Shown here piece after piece: positions 8,969 through 17,881 of a stretch of 40,125 nt of DNA. The stretch is taken from contig JAHHDV010000014.1 in the NCBI GenBank assembly GCA_019739295.1, positions 1-40,125 on the forward strand, given 5' to 3'. The translations under genes and the position numbers were made by a program. The number at the start of each line of letters is the position of its first letter. The stretch's first letter is position 1. Source of the DNA: Taibaiella sp. (GTDB lineage: Bacteria; Bacteroidota; Bacteroidia; Chitinophagales; Chitinophagaceae). The notes beneath the pieces are model-generated. The model ran no database searches, was not told the DNA's origin, and was given only the letters and a program-made list of their open reading frames with translations.

Positions 8969-9532
8969 ATGAATAAAATTTATATCTCGGCCCTGGCCGT
9001 ACTCTCGTTCCTTATTGGTTCCTGTTCCGGAGGCTTGGCACCCGAACCTGAAAATAAGGTATTACTTCTTCAGGTGGACTATCTTACCAATAGCTTTGAA
9101 GCAGGGAAAGAACTCGCTTTTGAAAATCCGGCCACTACATTTTCCGTTCAAACGGAATATACGGAACCCGGTGATTTCGGCAGTATCCGGCTCATCTATG
9201 AAGAATTGAATGAAACGATATTCTTCGGCACGATCCACTGGATGGGATTAGGGGAAAGATTATATCCTGAGACCCTGCTTCCGAAAGACAGCTTCGATCA
9301 TGTACTGACTAATGATTATATAACCCCTGTCAATGGTTTTGAAGATGTGTTCAATCCTTCCGGCACCACCTATGATTATACCGTACCCTGGACGGCTATA
9401 CAGGGCCTGGTACTGGTCAGGTCATATCTTGAATCCAACCCGGAATCCCAAGTCAGGGTATTCCTTTATACACCCAGCGTGGGCGTCGGTGACCCGGCGG
9501 ACTGGGATTGGATATTCATCATCAAAAACTAG
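8969..9532 (+). CDS. Hypothetical lipoprotein, first gene of an exported-protein operon
   Basis: 187 aa. Signal peptide with lipobox LIGSC (Cys19). The mature part is acidic and aromatic (VQTEYTEPGDFGSIRLIYEE, YDYTVPWTAIQGLVLVRSYL, WDWIFIIKN) and looks beta-rich; I recognise no domain. The next gene starts 21 nt downstream, and a third exported protein follows, so the three are likely co-transcribed and may work together at the cell surface. Possibly under the ECF sigma factor encoded just downstream, which is inference from position only. Confidence 0.75.
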   Translation: MNKIYISALAVLSFLIGSCSGGLAPEPENKVLLLQVDYLTNSFEAGKELAFENPATTFSVQTEYTEPGDFGSIRLIYEELNETIFFGTIHWMGLGERLYPETLLPKDSFDHVLTNDYITPVNGFEDVFNPSGTTYDYTVPWTAIQGLVLVRSYLESNPESQVRVFLYTPSVGVGDPADWDWIFIIKN

Positions 9533-9553
9533 TCTTTACTCAATAGGAGGAAC

Positions 9554-10384
9554 ATGAAAAACAAAATTATATTACTTTTTATCGCCCTGTCACTGGGAGG
9601 CATTTATGATAGCAGCATGGCCCAGGTTTCTTTGCCCTATTATACAGGCTTTGATAATGACGATGAGCGAAGCGGATGGCAACAATTTAAAACGGGGGCA
9701 TCAGGTACGGAATGGTTCTTTACAGACATTGCTCCCTACTCGGGATCACATTGTCTCTACCATAACTATCCTGTTGGCGGTACGGAAATCACGGACAACT
9801 GGTTTGTCTCACCGGCTTTTGAGATCCCTGACGGGGGATGGATCGACACATTCTATCATTCCTTTTCCGGATTCGGTATCCCTGCATCAGATGACACCGT
9901 GGCCGTCTACCTGCTCGTGGGCAGCCCGGATCCTGCTTTGGCTTCCGAACGATTACTGCTCCTGGATTTCAGAGGAGCACAATACAAGAATGACAACCTC
10001 TGGTACTATAGTGCAGGCACAGAGTTGCCGGCCAGGGAAGAAACCTGCTACCTGGGATTCAGGTACCGGACTGTCGTGAACTGGCTTGATGTAAAAATCG
10101 ACCATGTGAAGGTCAGCTCCCATTCCCCTTCTTCAATAGATCCCGGTATCATTCAGGATTTTGCAGTACAGCTGTATCCTAATCCTGTAACCAACAAAGT
10201 CCTGAATATTGACAGCAAACATGCTTTCGAACGCATAAGCATCTATAATATGGCCGGGCAGGAAGTATATGCCTCGGGTTATAAAAACCGCATACAGCTT
10301 CCCAACCTGGTTTCCGGCACCTACCTGATCAGGCTGATCTCAAAAGGAGGCAATTATGATATTCATAAATTTGTATTGGATTAA
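9554..10384 (+). CDS. T9SS-secreted protein with choice-of-anchor-J-like domain
   Basis: 276 aa. Signal peptide to about residue 24 (SSMAQ), then a jelly-roll-like domain (LPYYTGFDNDDERSGWQ, EITDNWFVSPAFEIPDGG, LGFRYRTVVNWLDVKIDHVK) typical of choice-of-anchor J/MAM-like modules, and a type A T9SS sorting domain in the last ~75 residues (VQLYPNPVTNKVLNI, ISIYNMAGQEVY, LPNLVSGTYLIRL, ending HKFVLD). T9SS would carry it across the outer membrane and attach or release it. The start is fixed by a full AGGAGG Shine-Dalgarno at 9545-9550, unusual for this phylum. The next gene begins 4 nt after its stop. Confidence 0.85.
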   Translation: MKNKIILLFIALSLGGIYDSSMAQVSLPYYTGFDNDDERSGWQQFKTGASGTEWFFTDIAPYSGSHCLYHNYPVGGTEITDNWFVSPAFEIPDGGWIDTFYHSFSGFGIPASDDTVAVYLLVGSPDPALASERLLLLDFRGAQYKNDNLWYYSAGTELPAREETCYLGFRYRTVVNWLDVKIDHVKVSSHSPSSIDPGIIQDFAVQLYPNPVTNKVLNIDSKHAFERISIYNMAGQEVYASGYKNRIQLPNLVSGTYLIRLISKGGNYDIHKFVLD

Positions 10385-10388
10385 ACAT

Positions 10389-10829
10389 ATGAACCTGATG
10401 AGATCACCCCGGATACCGCCAAAAAGCTTCTTGCCTTTCACCATTCTCCTTATACTGATCTGGTCATGTAATCAAAACACAGAGTGCATGACCTATGCGG
10501 TAAGGGGGACTATTACAGCTGTACATTTTACTGCCAGGCTCAATGTGGAGGAAGAAGCTTTAATCCATCTTGAAGTGGCGCACCCGGGGAACCTTTGTGT
10601 TCACGAAGTCATCCCTGATATAGAACCTGTCGGAGCAGATACCTTTTATATCAGCGCCAGCCTGCTCGTATCGGAATCAGGAGAACACTGTTCCTGTCTG
10701 GAGGAGATACCGATAAAAACCCAGCTTTTATTTAAAAGCGGCAGGAGTGGTAATTATGTATTCCTATATAATGATGATCAAAATAATGTAACCTCAGAAT
10801 CCGGCCGGTTCGAAATAGAGGTAGAGTAA
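10389..10829 (+). CDS. Hypothetical Cys-containing lipoprotein
   Basis: 146 aa. ATG 10389 is used because it lies 4 nt after the previous stop and gives a lipoprotein signal (FLPFTILLILIWSC, Cys27). The mature region holds Cys pairs (TECMTYAV, LCVHEV, HCSCLEE) that may form disulfides, and beta-like strands. No known domain. Third gene of the exported-protein operon, directly ahead of the sigma/anti-sigma pair. Confidence 0.7.
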   Translation: MNLMRSPRIPPKSFLPFTILLILIWSCNQNTECMTYAVRGTITAVHFTARLNVEEEALIHLEVAHPGNLCVHEVIPDIEPVGADTFYISASLLVSESGEHCSCLEEIPIKTQLLFKSGRSGNYVFLYNDDQNNVTSESGRFEIEVE

Positions 10830-10928
10830 TAGGTAATCCTTCAATCCCGAAAATATAACCAGAATACATCCATCAGAACAGAAGCGCTATATAACTTAAT
10901 ACAGGAATGTATCCGTGGCAATATACGG

Positions 10929-11456
10929 ATGCATCAAGCTTTTTATTACCAGTTTTACCCTGTACTGATGAGGGTATGTATCCGGTATGCGCCTAATAGG
11001 GAGGATGCCGAACAATGGGTACATGATGCATTCATCAGGATATTTGATCAACTGGGGAAATTTTCATTTGAGGGTTCGTTTGAAGGCTGGTTGAAAAAAA
11101 TAACAGCAAGGGTATGCCTGGATAACATCAGGAAACATAAGGCCCTCAAATTCAATATCGAGAATAATCTGGTATTAACGGACTATGAGGATCCTGACTT
11201 TTATTATTCTGTAGATAACAAATTTATGTCCAAGATCAGTACAGAAAGTGTACTGGATATGCTTAGTCAACTCAGTGAAAAAAAGAGGATCGTGTTCAAC
11301 CTGTATGTTTTCGAAGAGTTCAGCCGGAAAGAAATAGCTCAGATCCTGGATATCCGGGAAAACTATGTATACTGGCTGATGCACCAGGCCAGGAAAGACC
11401 TGCAAAATATATTAAAATCATTTTATAAAAAGGAGGCTGAACATGAAAAGCAATGA
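10929..11456 (+). CDS. ECF RNA polymerase sigma factor (sigma-70 family)
   Basis: 175 aa from the first available ATG. Region 2 is visible (RYAPNREDAEQWVHDAFIRI, then FSFEGSFEGWLKKITARVCL), and region 4 with its helix-turn-helix (EKKRIVFNLYVFEEFSRKEI, AQILDIRENYVYWLMHQARK). Sequence resembling the usual start of region 2.1 (NLIQECIRGNIR) continues upstream in the same frame to about 10893, but there is no ATG, GTG or TTG back to the in-frame TAG at 10830, so either the protein is slightly short or the start is disguised. Its stop overlaps the next gene by 14 nt, the usual arrangement of a sigma factor and its anti-sigma partner. Confidence 0.85.
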   Translation: MHQAFYYQFYPVLMRVCIRYAPNREDAEQWVHDAFIRIFDQLGKFSFEGSFEGWLKKITARVCLDNIRKHKALKFNIENNLVLTDYEDPDFYYSVDNKFMSKISTESVLDMLSQLSEKKRIVFNLYVFEEFSRKEIAQILDIRENYVYWLMHQARKDLQNILKSFYKKEAEHEKQ

Positions 11457-12624
11457 ATTCGAAAAATGGCTGAATGCAAAAATGGATTCGCTACAGTTTG
11501 AAGGAAACGGGCAGGACTGGAAGAGCCTGCAAGAAAAAATAACCCGGAAAAGAAATAATAAAACAAAAAAAATATTTCTGGTTTCCCTCAAAGCAGCAGG
11601 GATCATGCTTCCTTTCCTTTGCCTATCCGTCATATACTATATGCAGCATAGGGAGGTGAGGCAAGACAATCCAGGTATATCTCTTACCCCGCATAACGAT
11701 GACCCGGTAGCAACCGGTCACCCCGGAGAACAGGAGGTGTCCCCGGCACATACCCCTTCATCTTCAAAAAAAGCTGTAAATATTGATGTTCAACAAAATA
11801 CGGACGCAATCATCAAAAAAAGAAAGCTGAACGGTATTCCTTCACCTGCTGAGCACATTACATACAGCTACGAGCCGGGAGCGCACATCACCAAAGACAA
11901 AGAAATGCCTATTATCAGCAGAGTACCCGAAAAAGATCAGAGCACACAGTATCCCTTATCTGAAAAGGTTCTTCCTGAGCACTACACCCGGGTACAACTG
12001 CAGGAGCCGGAACAAAACAGCAGAGGAGCAAGCTATGGCCTCTATGCAGGAATGACAGGTCAGAATATCGGCTCATTTCAATACCAGCTCAGCATATCGG
12101 GACGGGTTCCTATAAACGAACGTTTCTCATTTGAAGCTTTAGCAGGCGTCAGTGCTACAGACCTGGCCCTGAATCAAACAGTTCATATCAATGGCATTGC
12201 CGTAAACAGCGATATGACTGCCTCTGAAGAAGCATACACAGGCATTGACCAGGACATCGAACTGCAGTACCGTACCCGGATATATGCAGTAGGCATCAAG
12301 CCGGGTATGGTATACCACATCAATCCTACATTGAATATTTCTTCCGGGTTCTATGCTTTCAGGAATTTGAACACGCATGTCCCTTTGGCACCTACAGAAA
12401 ACCAGATTATATCCGAACTGGAAAACAAAGGCAAAGTCAATCCGAATGAAGAGACGGGTTCATGGGATATCGGAATTGCAGCCGGCATGGAATACCAGCT
12501 CAGCCGGAAAATCGGGGTAAATCTCCAGTACATACAAGGATTAAATAATTATTACAGCATAGGGAATACTGATATCCGGCGGTCAGGGATACAGGTCGGA
12601 CTCAGGATCGGACTCAGCCGGTAA
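11443..12624 (+). CDS. Membrane-anchored beta-barrel-like protein, probable anti-sigma partner
   Basis: 393 aa. N-terminal ~45 residues are cytoplasmic and charged (FEKWLNAKMDSLQF, DWKSLQEKITRKR), followed by one membrane helix near residues 46-66 (AAGIMLPFLCLSVIYYM), a Ser/Pro/His-rich linker, and from about residue 190 an outer-membrane-barrel-like domain (SYGLYAGMTGQNIGSFQYQL to GIQVGLRIGLSR). The start is supported by AGGAGG at 11431-11436 and overlaps the sigma gene by 14 nt. The layout of cytoplasmic anti-sigma segment, helix and periplasmic sensor fits a membrane anti-sigma factor, but a barrel-like domain on the end of an inner-membrane anchor is odd topologically. Function by position is inference. 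Confidence 0.7.
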   Translation: MKSNEFEKWLNAKMDSLQFEGNGQDWKSLQEKITRKRNNKTKKIFLVSLKAAGIMLPFLCLSVIYYMQHREVRQDNPGISLTPHNDDPVATGHPGEQEVSPAHTPSSSKKAVNIDVQQNTDAIIKKRKLNGIPSPAEHITYSYEPGAHITKDKEMPIISRVPEKDQSTQYPLSEKVLPEHYTRVQLQEPEQNSRGASYGLYAGMTGQNIGSFQYQLSISGRVPINERFSFEALAGVSATDLALNQTVHINGIAVNSDMTASEEAYTGIDQDIELQYRTRIYAVGIKPGMVYHINPTLNISSGFYAFRNLNTHVPLAPTENQIISELENKGKVNPNEETGSWDIGIAAGMEYQLSRKIGVNLQYIQGLNNYYSIGNTDIRRSGIQVGLRIGLSR

Positions 12625-12754
12625 TCCATGCTGACTCCCATAGCAGCCCGATACATACCACACTTCCACAAGAGGTGAATAAAACGTATAAAGGTACTGT
12701 CTTACACCTGGAGATAAACGTATTGGCTTTTGAATGGGTATGTTGCCCTATATT

Positions 12755-13972
12755 TTAATACAAAAACGCTGAGGCGCTATCCATCAGGAGATGGTAAGAC
12801 CGGTCTACCTCAGCTGCGTTCCTGGCAGTCAGGGGAAAAGGATTCATATGTGAATAGGGATGTGTGAAATCCTCAACCTGCACTTCCGTACCAATATCCC
12901 TGAATCCACCTTTTAATGTATTCAGGGCCTCGACAGGCGGTGTGACCATATCATTTTTTAATACCAGAGCTTTTAGCCGGTCCTGCAGCTCAGCAATTCT
13001 TTTTTCCCTTTGTTCCTGATAATAGTTATATCTCAGCATCACCTTGAACCAGCTTTCGTTCTGGTGAATAGAGCTATCCAGGTAATGAGCGAGCCGTTCA
13101 TTTTCAGAAAAACCGGTATGCAGCAATGTAGCAAACGATTTTTGCAGTTCAATGGCAGCATGAGCATCCATGATGTATCTGGAGATCGGGTACATCCTGT
13201 CCAGTGTCATACCACCACAAAAGCAGAATAGCCTGGACCGGGTTAACAGTTGCCCTGGGTTGGCCATCATCAATATCATGGATAAAAATGAACCGATAGA
13301 ATAGCCAAACAAATCTATAGAAGCTGTCCCGGAGATCTGATCTATACTTCCGCTGCGAATGCTCGTCATCAGATTGATGATATCAGAATAGGTCTGCAGA
13401 CCGGACCAGAATATCCGCAATGGATTTTGTTCCAGGCGGGTGCTGATCGCAGCATTGACATAAGAAGATTCCGTATTCCCCGTGGTATCAGCCCGGTTGA
13501 GCGCGATCGGGTACATTTCATTGCGCCGGGCCCATTGCTCCGGCGCCCTGTCCATATGAAATGCAATAGGGAACAGCAAAACGGCTTTATGTGTCCTGCG
13601 GGCCAACCCGTAAGCCCAGGGCAGGTATTTGTCCCATTTTTTTTCGTTCAGACCGTGAAAAAGAAAGATCACGCCTGTGGCCTGTGTCAGCGAGCTTTCC
13701 TTGATAATATGATATTGGAAATGCTTGTTGCAATGAATATCAAAATCCGACCATTCCCGGGCAGGAATCCCGGCATCCATTCGCTCGTTCTCCTGGAAAC
13801 AAACCTGGTGTTGCCTGCAATACAGATGCTCGCTTCCTGAAAGGAAGCAGGACGCTTCTTCCGAGGTAAATGCATAATGGGAAAGCGATACACTGAGCTC
13901 AGGAATCTCCTGATGAGCCGATGGCGTATCAAAGGAATGTTTCAGTAGCTGATGAATTTGATAATAATGCAT
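12755..13972 (-). CDS. Alpha/beta-hydrolase-fold protein (DUF6051-like)
   Basis: 405 aa. The oxyanion-side strand GVIFLFHGLNEKKWDKYLPW and the nucleophile elbow LFGYSIGS (Ser225 in GxSxG) mark an alpha/beta hydrolase. Likely acid/His lie toward the C terminus (LVLKNDMVTPPVEAL gives a Asp, and FTHPYSHMNPFP the His). No signal peptide, so cytoplasmic. It resembles the DUF6051 group of Bacteroidota; substrate unknown. A TAAATTTG box (minus strand, 14015-14008) lies 36 nt upstream of the ATG. Divergent from the GNAT pair. Confidence 0.75.
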   Translation of the reverse strand: MHYYQIHQLLKHSFDTPSAHQEIPELSVSLSHYAFTSEEASCFLSGSEHLYCRQHQVCFQENERMDAGIPAREWSDFDIHCNKHFQYHIIKESSLTQATGVIFLFHGLNEKKWDKYLPWAYGLARRTHKAVLLFPIAFHMDRAPEQWARRNEMYPIALNRADTTGNTESSYVNAAISTRLEQNPLRIFWSGLQTYSDIINLMTSIRSGSIDQISGTASIDLFGYSIGSFLSMILMMANPGQLLTRSRLFCFCGGMTLDRMYPISRYIMDAHAAIELQKSFATLLHTGFSENERLAHYLDSSIHQNESWFKVMLRYNYYQEQREKRIAELQDRLKALVLKNDMVTPPVEALNTLKGGFRDIGTEVQVEDFTHPYSHMNPFPLTARNAAEVDRSYHLLMDSASAFLY

Positions 13973-14157
13973 TGTCTTTCCGGACTTTGACAGGTGGGGA
14001 TTCCATTCAAATTTAGAGAATAATCAAGAACTGCATTAATTTTATACTATTTATTTTCCCTAAAACTGTGCGGGAATGCCGGATCTGCCTGAGCATTCAA
14101 ACGGAATGGACCTGTTCGGAAAAGAGGAAAACCAAAATATAATCTGTCAGAACCGGT

Positions 14158-14187
14158 TTGCGTCTTCAGGGTTTTGCCTTACCTTTA
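14158..14187 (+). promoter_or_regulatory. Promoter of the GNAT pair
   Basis: TTG (14158-14160), 19-nt spacer, TACCTTTA (14180-14187; one mismatch to TAnnTTTG). The predicted start lies about 40 nt ahead of ATG 14233. Confidence 0.55.
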
Positions 14188-14232
14188 GTATCCTATTCTA
14201 CTCCTTGGCAATAACCATTGATTACCTTACAG

Positions 14233-14769
14233 ATGAACCATATTGAAATTGCTCAGGTAAACATGACCCATGTCGGGCTTTTGCAAAAAATAGCCATACA
14301 AACGTTCTGGGAAACTTTCTCGGATGTCAACTCCGATGAGAATATGAAAAAATACCTGGAGGACCGCTTTTCGGTCGAAAAACTTTCTGCTGAGCTCGGG
14401 GATGAAAATGCTAAATTCTATTTTGCCCGATCAGGCCATAACGTGATCGGGTATTTAAAATTGAATACCGGGCAATCACAAACCGAGATAAAAAAAGCTA
14501 ATACTGTAGAAATCGAAAGGATCTATGTACTGAAGGACTTTCATGGAAAAAAGGCAGGCCAGCTCCTTTACGGAAAAGCCCTGGAGATCGCCCGTCAATT
14601 AAATGCTGACTATATATGGCTGGGTGTATGGGAGCAAAACCCGAGAGCCATTCGTTTTTATACCAAAAACGGGTTTGAAGCTTTTGACAGACATATATTC
14701 ATACTGGGAGATGACCGGCAGACAGATATTCTGATGAAAAAAGTCCTGGAAAAAGAAACTGATATATAA
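14233..14769 (+). CDS. GNAT acetyltransferase, PaiA-like (polyamine N-acetyltransferase type)
   Basis: 178 aa. The pattern closely follows Bacillus PaiA: IQTFWETFSDVNSDENMKKY, VEIERIYVLKDFHGKKAGQL (acetyl-CoA pyrophosphate loop, here H-G-K-K-A-G), WLGVWEQNPRAIRFYTKNGF and a conserved GDDRQTDILM end. PaiA acetylates spermidine/spermine; the same activity here is family-based inference. ATG 14233 is preferred to the in-frame TTG at 14218. The next GNAT gene starts 9 nt after its stop, so they form an operon. Confidence 0.8.
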   Translation: MNHIEIAQVNMTHVGLLQKIAIQTFWETFSDVNSDENMKKYLEDRFSVEKLSAELGDENAKFYFARSGHNVIGYLKLNTGQSQTEIKKANTVEIERIYVLKDFHGKKAGQLLYGKALEIARQLNADYIWLGVWEQNPRAIRFYTKNGFEAFDRHIFILGDDRQTDILMKKVLEKETDI

Positions 14770-14778
14770 CCACCTGCT

Positions 14779-15294
14779 ATGAACATCAGGCAAGAAAGAA
14801 AAGCGGATATAAAGGACATTTATGAGATCAACACCCTTGCATTCGGAAGCGAAAAAGAAGCAAAACTGGTTGACCTTTTACGCGCAAGTAAGGCATTTGT
14901 ACCTCAGCTTTCTTTGGTAGCAGCCCTTCAAGACAAAATAGTGGGACATATCCTGTTTTCAAAGATTAACATTACAGACCATCACCACAATGAACAGGAG
15001 AGCTTAGCGCTGGCTCCGATGGCAGTCCGGCCGGAATTCCAGCGCCGGGGAATTGGCGCTGAACTGATCCGGAACGGGCTTCATCATGCACGTGTTTCAG
15101 GCTTTACTTCAGTTATCGTATTAGGGCATGAACTGTATTACCCGAAATTTGGCTTTACACCCGCAGAAAGATGGAATATCAGCCCTCCGTATGATGTCCC
15201 TGCAAGATTTTTTATGGCCCTCGAACTGGTACCGGACGGGCTTACAGGTGTCCGCGGACTGGTCAGATACCCGGAAGCATTCGATACCTTGTAG
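14779..15294 (+). CDS. GNAT acetyltransferase, YhbS-like
   Basis: 171 aa. The acetyl-CoA motif is clear: LAPMAVRPEFQRRGIGAELI (R-R-G-I-G-A), followed by VIVLGHELYYPKFGFTPA and YDVPARFFMALEL, the arrangement of YhbS-type N-acetyltransferases. Substrate unknown. It lies 9 nt after the PaiA-like gene and is probably translated from the same mRNA. Confidence 0.85.
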   Translation: MNIRQERKADIKDIYEINTLAFGSEKEAKLVDLLRASKAFVPQLSLVAALQDKIVGHILFSKINITDHHHNEQESLALAPMAVRPEFQRRGIGAELIRNGLHHARVSGFTSVIVLGHELYYPKFGFTPAERWNISPPYDVPARFFMALELVPDGLTGVRGLVRYPEAFDTL

Positions 15295-15612
15295 TGCGTA
15301 CCAGTTCAGATCATGACGCAGCGACTGCCTTTTAAAAACAACAAGCAGGTGCTCCACAGTGGCGGAGGTCAGACATACATCGCTGTTTCCTGATTCAGTA
15401 TATCCGCTTGCCTTTCTACGAAGACACCGGACCTGCTGTTTGTGCTATACATTCCGGGAGAATACTTCACCAGACCTAGATTGAAAAACTAAAATATCCC
15501 GGATATAGTATAAAATATACCTGCCCGGTATCGTTTAGCGTTCAGCTATTGGCTTACTTCGGTATAAAAATGAACTCAGGTATAATTGATCACCTACCAA
15601 AATCCTTTTATT
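15295..15612 (+). other. Intergenic region, nothing recognised
   Basis: 318 nt between the GNAT operon and the gene at 15613. I found no clear terminator or consensus promoter and no short coding frame worth reporting. Confidence 0.4.
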
Positions 15613-16218
15613 ATGAAAAGCAAAGTATCTATCAGTCATTTTAGCGGCATGGAACAGCAGGTCTTATCGACCCTGGTGCATGCAGTCAAAAAACAGGTGG
15701 AACCGCACCTGATCTACCTTATTGCACTTCATTCCCGGCAGCAGACCGTCCGCTCATGCTTCTCCAGGGGCGGCAAGGATACCCTGCGTCATTTTGAGGC
15801 CAGCCTGCTGCTCATCACACATGAAGATAAAGCCCTCACCGACGAGCACAAGCGGCAAATCCGGGATGGTCTGCCGGAATACGTATCCCTGGAACTATTC
15901 CACTACCCCATGGAAACTTATAAGCGGCACCTGAAGCAGTACTCTTTGTTCTGCTGCTGGATCCAGGCCAGGGGTATCCTGCTCCACGCCACAGGAAACG
16001 TGCTCTCACATTTGCCGGAACCTGTCCCGGGGATCAAAAAATATGAAGACCAGGTCAGGACCTTCCTGGGTCAGAAAATCCCGGAAGACCGGATGCATGA
16101 GGAGCAGCTCAATCCAATTCCCGAACAGGTAAAAAAGTACGGAAGCCCGCTATCAGAAGTGCTGAAGATTGCGATCCGCCGGGCCCGTATCCCCAGACCG
16201 GATGCTGTAAGGACCTGA
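15613..16218 (+). CDS. Hypothetical protein, possible degenerate nucleotidyltransferase-like/HEPN-type
   Basis: 201 aa from ATG 15613 (an in-frame TTG at 15586 is less likely). No signal peptide or membrane segment. The N-terminal part (QVEPHLIYLIALHSRQQTVRS, then FEASLLLITHEDK) has the rhythm of MNT-type nucleotidyltransferases fused to HEPN domains, where an IYLFGS...YDLLVI pattern is usual; the catalytic GS and DxD residues are absent here, so an active enzyme is unlikely. The C-terminal third is basic. Convergent with the FAD/Rieske gene. I do not assign a function. Confidence 0.55.
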   Translation: MKSKVSISHFSGMEQQVLSTLVHAVKKQVEPHLIYLIALHSRQQTVRSCFSRGGKDTLRHFEASLLLITHEDKALTDEHKRQIRDGLPEYVSLELFHYPMETYKRHLKQYSLFCCWIQARGILLHATGNVLSHLPEPVPGIKKYEDQVRTFLGQKIPEDRMHEEQLNPIPEQVKKYGSPLSEVLKIAIRRARIPRPDAVRT

Positions 16219-16366
16219 ATACACTGAATACGCCCGCAAAACCAGCAGGCTGCCCGCTTCAACGCATTGGCCCGTAAAGCAACAGGGAGGGTCGTTACGC
16301 TATCCCGATAACCGCATGATTTGATAACACCACCCGGAAAATCATTAAGGGGGGAAGTCTTTGAGC

Positions 16367-17881
16367 TTAAACAGAGTGGTCCAGACGATCCAGGCCTTTA
16401 GTGGCCGGCGCGTTCAACAAACGGCCATTGATATTAAACCTGGAACCATGACAGGGACAATCCCAGGATAATTCTGCATTGTTCCAACGTACTTCGCACC
16501 TGGCATGAGGACATGTACTTCTCAGGAGGTGTATTTCTCCTCCCTGCTCTTTATAGACAGCATAAGACACCCCTTCGTACTTTACAACCCGGGCTTCGCC
16601 CTCCTTAATTTCTCCCAGGGATCTGACTTTATCTATGGTAACCTTATCCTTTATAAAATCATGGACAACGCTTGCATTTTCCCTTATAAAAGAAGTAAAT
16701 CCTGCACCGGGTTTGAACCGGGAAGGGTTGAAGAGTTTTTCATAGATATTTGTACCCCGGATAATCAGATCGGATAGGATTTTAGAGCTCAGGCTGCCCA
16801 GTACCATACCATTGCCCCGGAAACCTGTGGATACGTAAACCCGGCCTGAACTCCCCGGCAACTTACCTATTGACGGTAATCCGTCTGCCGGTTCGTAGTA
16901 TTGGCTTGACCAGCTGTACGCTACCCTGTCTATATCAAAATATTGCCTGCAATAGTTTTCCAGATTAGAAAAACACACTCCGGTATCATCCGCATGCCCA
17001 GTTTTGTGATCTTCTCCTCCTGCGATCAGAAGTTCCTTTCCGTCGATCACATGGCTGCGGTAATAATGGTAGGGATCTTCAAGATCATAACCCAGCTCCC
17101 GGGGATAACTATTATTCTTTAATGAAAATGCGATCGCATAACTCCGGTAGGGAGCTGTAGTAAAATGTAATAAATTCATACCGGGCGGGATATGGGTTGC
17201 ATAGATGGCGTGCTCAGCTTCGATAGTCCCTTTAGCCGTGCTGAGGTACACCCGGCCCTCCTTTTCTTCATGACTTTCACAAAGGCAGTCTTCCATGATG
17301 ATCCCACCGGCACTGATGAATACATCACACAACGCCTTGATGTATTTAACAGGATGGAACTGCGCCTGATTCCTGATCGCCACAGCTCTTTTGAACGGGA
17401 TCGGGTAGGATATCCCCTGTATGTATTCCATTTCATGTCCTACCCTCAGCGCGCCATCGACAATATCTGCAAGTTTTTGTTCCTGCACCTCATCCAAAGC
17501 AAAAAGTTGCGCTGTCTTTTTCATATAATCACAAGCTATATTGTACTCAAGGACATTACGCTCTATTATCAGCATAGCCTCTTTACCTGCCTTAGCCAGG
17601 AGCTGGGCATTTTCTAATCCAAATTTTGAAATAGCTTCTTTGAAAGTCGTATCAAAAAAGCTGTTAATATGCGCTGTTGTACCCCCGGAAGTACCAAAAC
17701 CGATATTGTTTGCTTCCAGGATAATGCATTTCTTTCCGCTATGCTGAAGTGCACAGGCTGTGGTCACTCCTGTAATCCCACCGCCTATGACAGCGACATC
17801 ATACACTTCTTCAGTGGCTACAGCGGAAAAGCGTCTGATCTCCTGTTGCCAGATACTTTTCCTGGCCCCGTCTCTGAACAT
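16367..17881 (-). CDS. FAD-dependent oxidoreductase with C-terminal Rieske [2Fe-2S] domain
   Basis: 504 aa. The N-terminal DAO-type FAD domain starts with VYDVAVIGGGITGVTTACAL (dinucleotide fold GGGITG near residues 33-38) and has the second FAD block near STGFRGNGMVLGSLSSKILS. The last ~100 residues form a Rieske domain: Cys457-x-His459 (CPH) and Cys475-x-x-His478 (CPCH), the ligands for the 2Fe-2S cluster. Such fusions are common in soil bacteria next to stress genes; substrate is unknown, and a cytoplasmic location is expected as no signal is present. It is divergent across 661 nt from the DUF892 gene. Confidence 0.85.
   Translation of the reverse strand: MFRDGARKSIWQQEIRRFSAVATEEVYDVAVIGGGITGVTTACALQHSGKKCIILEANNIGFGTSGGTTAHINSFFDTTFKEAISKFGLENAQLLAKAGKEAMLIIERNVLEYNIACDYMKKTAQLFALDEVQEQKLADIVDGALRVGHEMEYIQGISYPIPFKRAVAIRNQAQFHPVKYIKALCDVFISAGGIIMEDCLCESHEEKEGRVYLSTAKGTIEAEHAIYATHIPPGMNLLHFTTAPYRSYAIAFSLKNNSYPRELGYDLEDPYHYYRSHVIDGKELLIAGGEDHKTGHADDTGVCFSNLENYCRQYFDIDRVAYSWSSQYYEPADGLPSIGKLPGSSGRVYVSTGFRGNGMVLGSLSSKILSDLIIRGTNIYEKLFNPSRFKPGAGFTSFIRENASVVHDFIKDKVTIDKVRSLGEIKEGEARVVKYEGVSYAVYKEQGGEIHLLRSTCPHARCEVRWNNAELSWDCPCHGSRFNINGRLLNAPATKGLDRLDHSV

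Noticed and set aside
15480..15612. Promoter for the gene at 15613
   Set aside because: TTG at 15480-15482 with TATAGTAT about 20 nt on lacks the TTTG end of the consensus.
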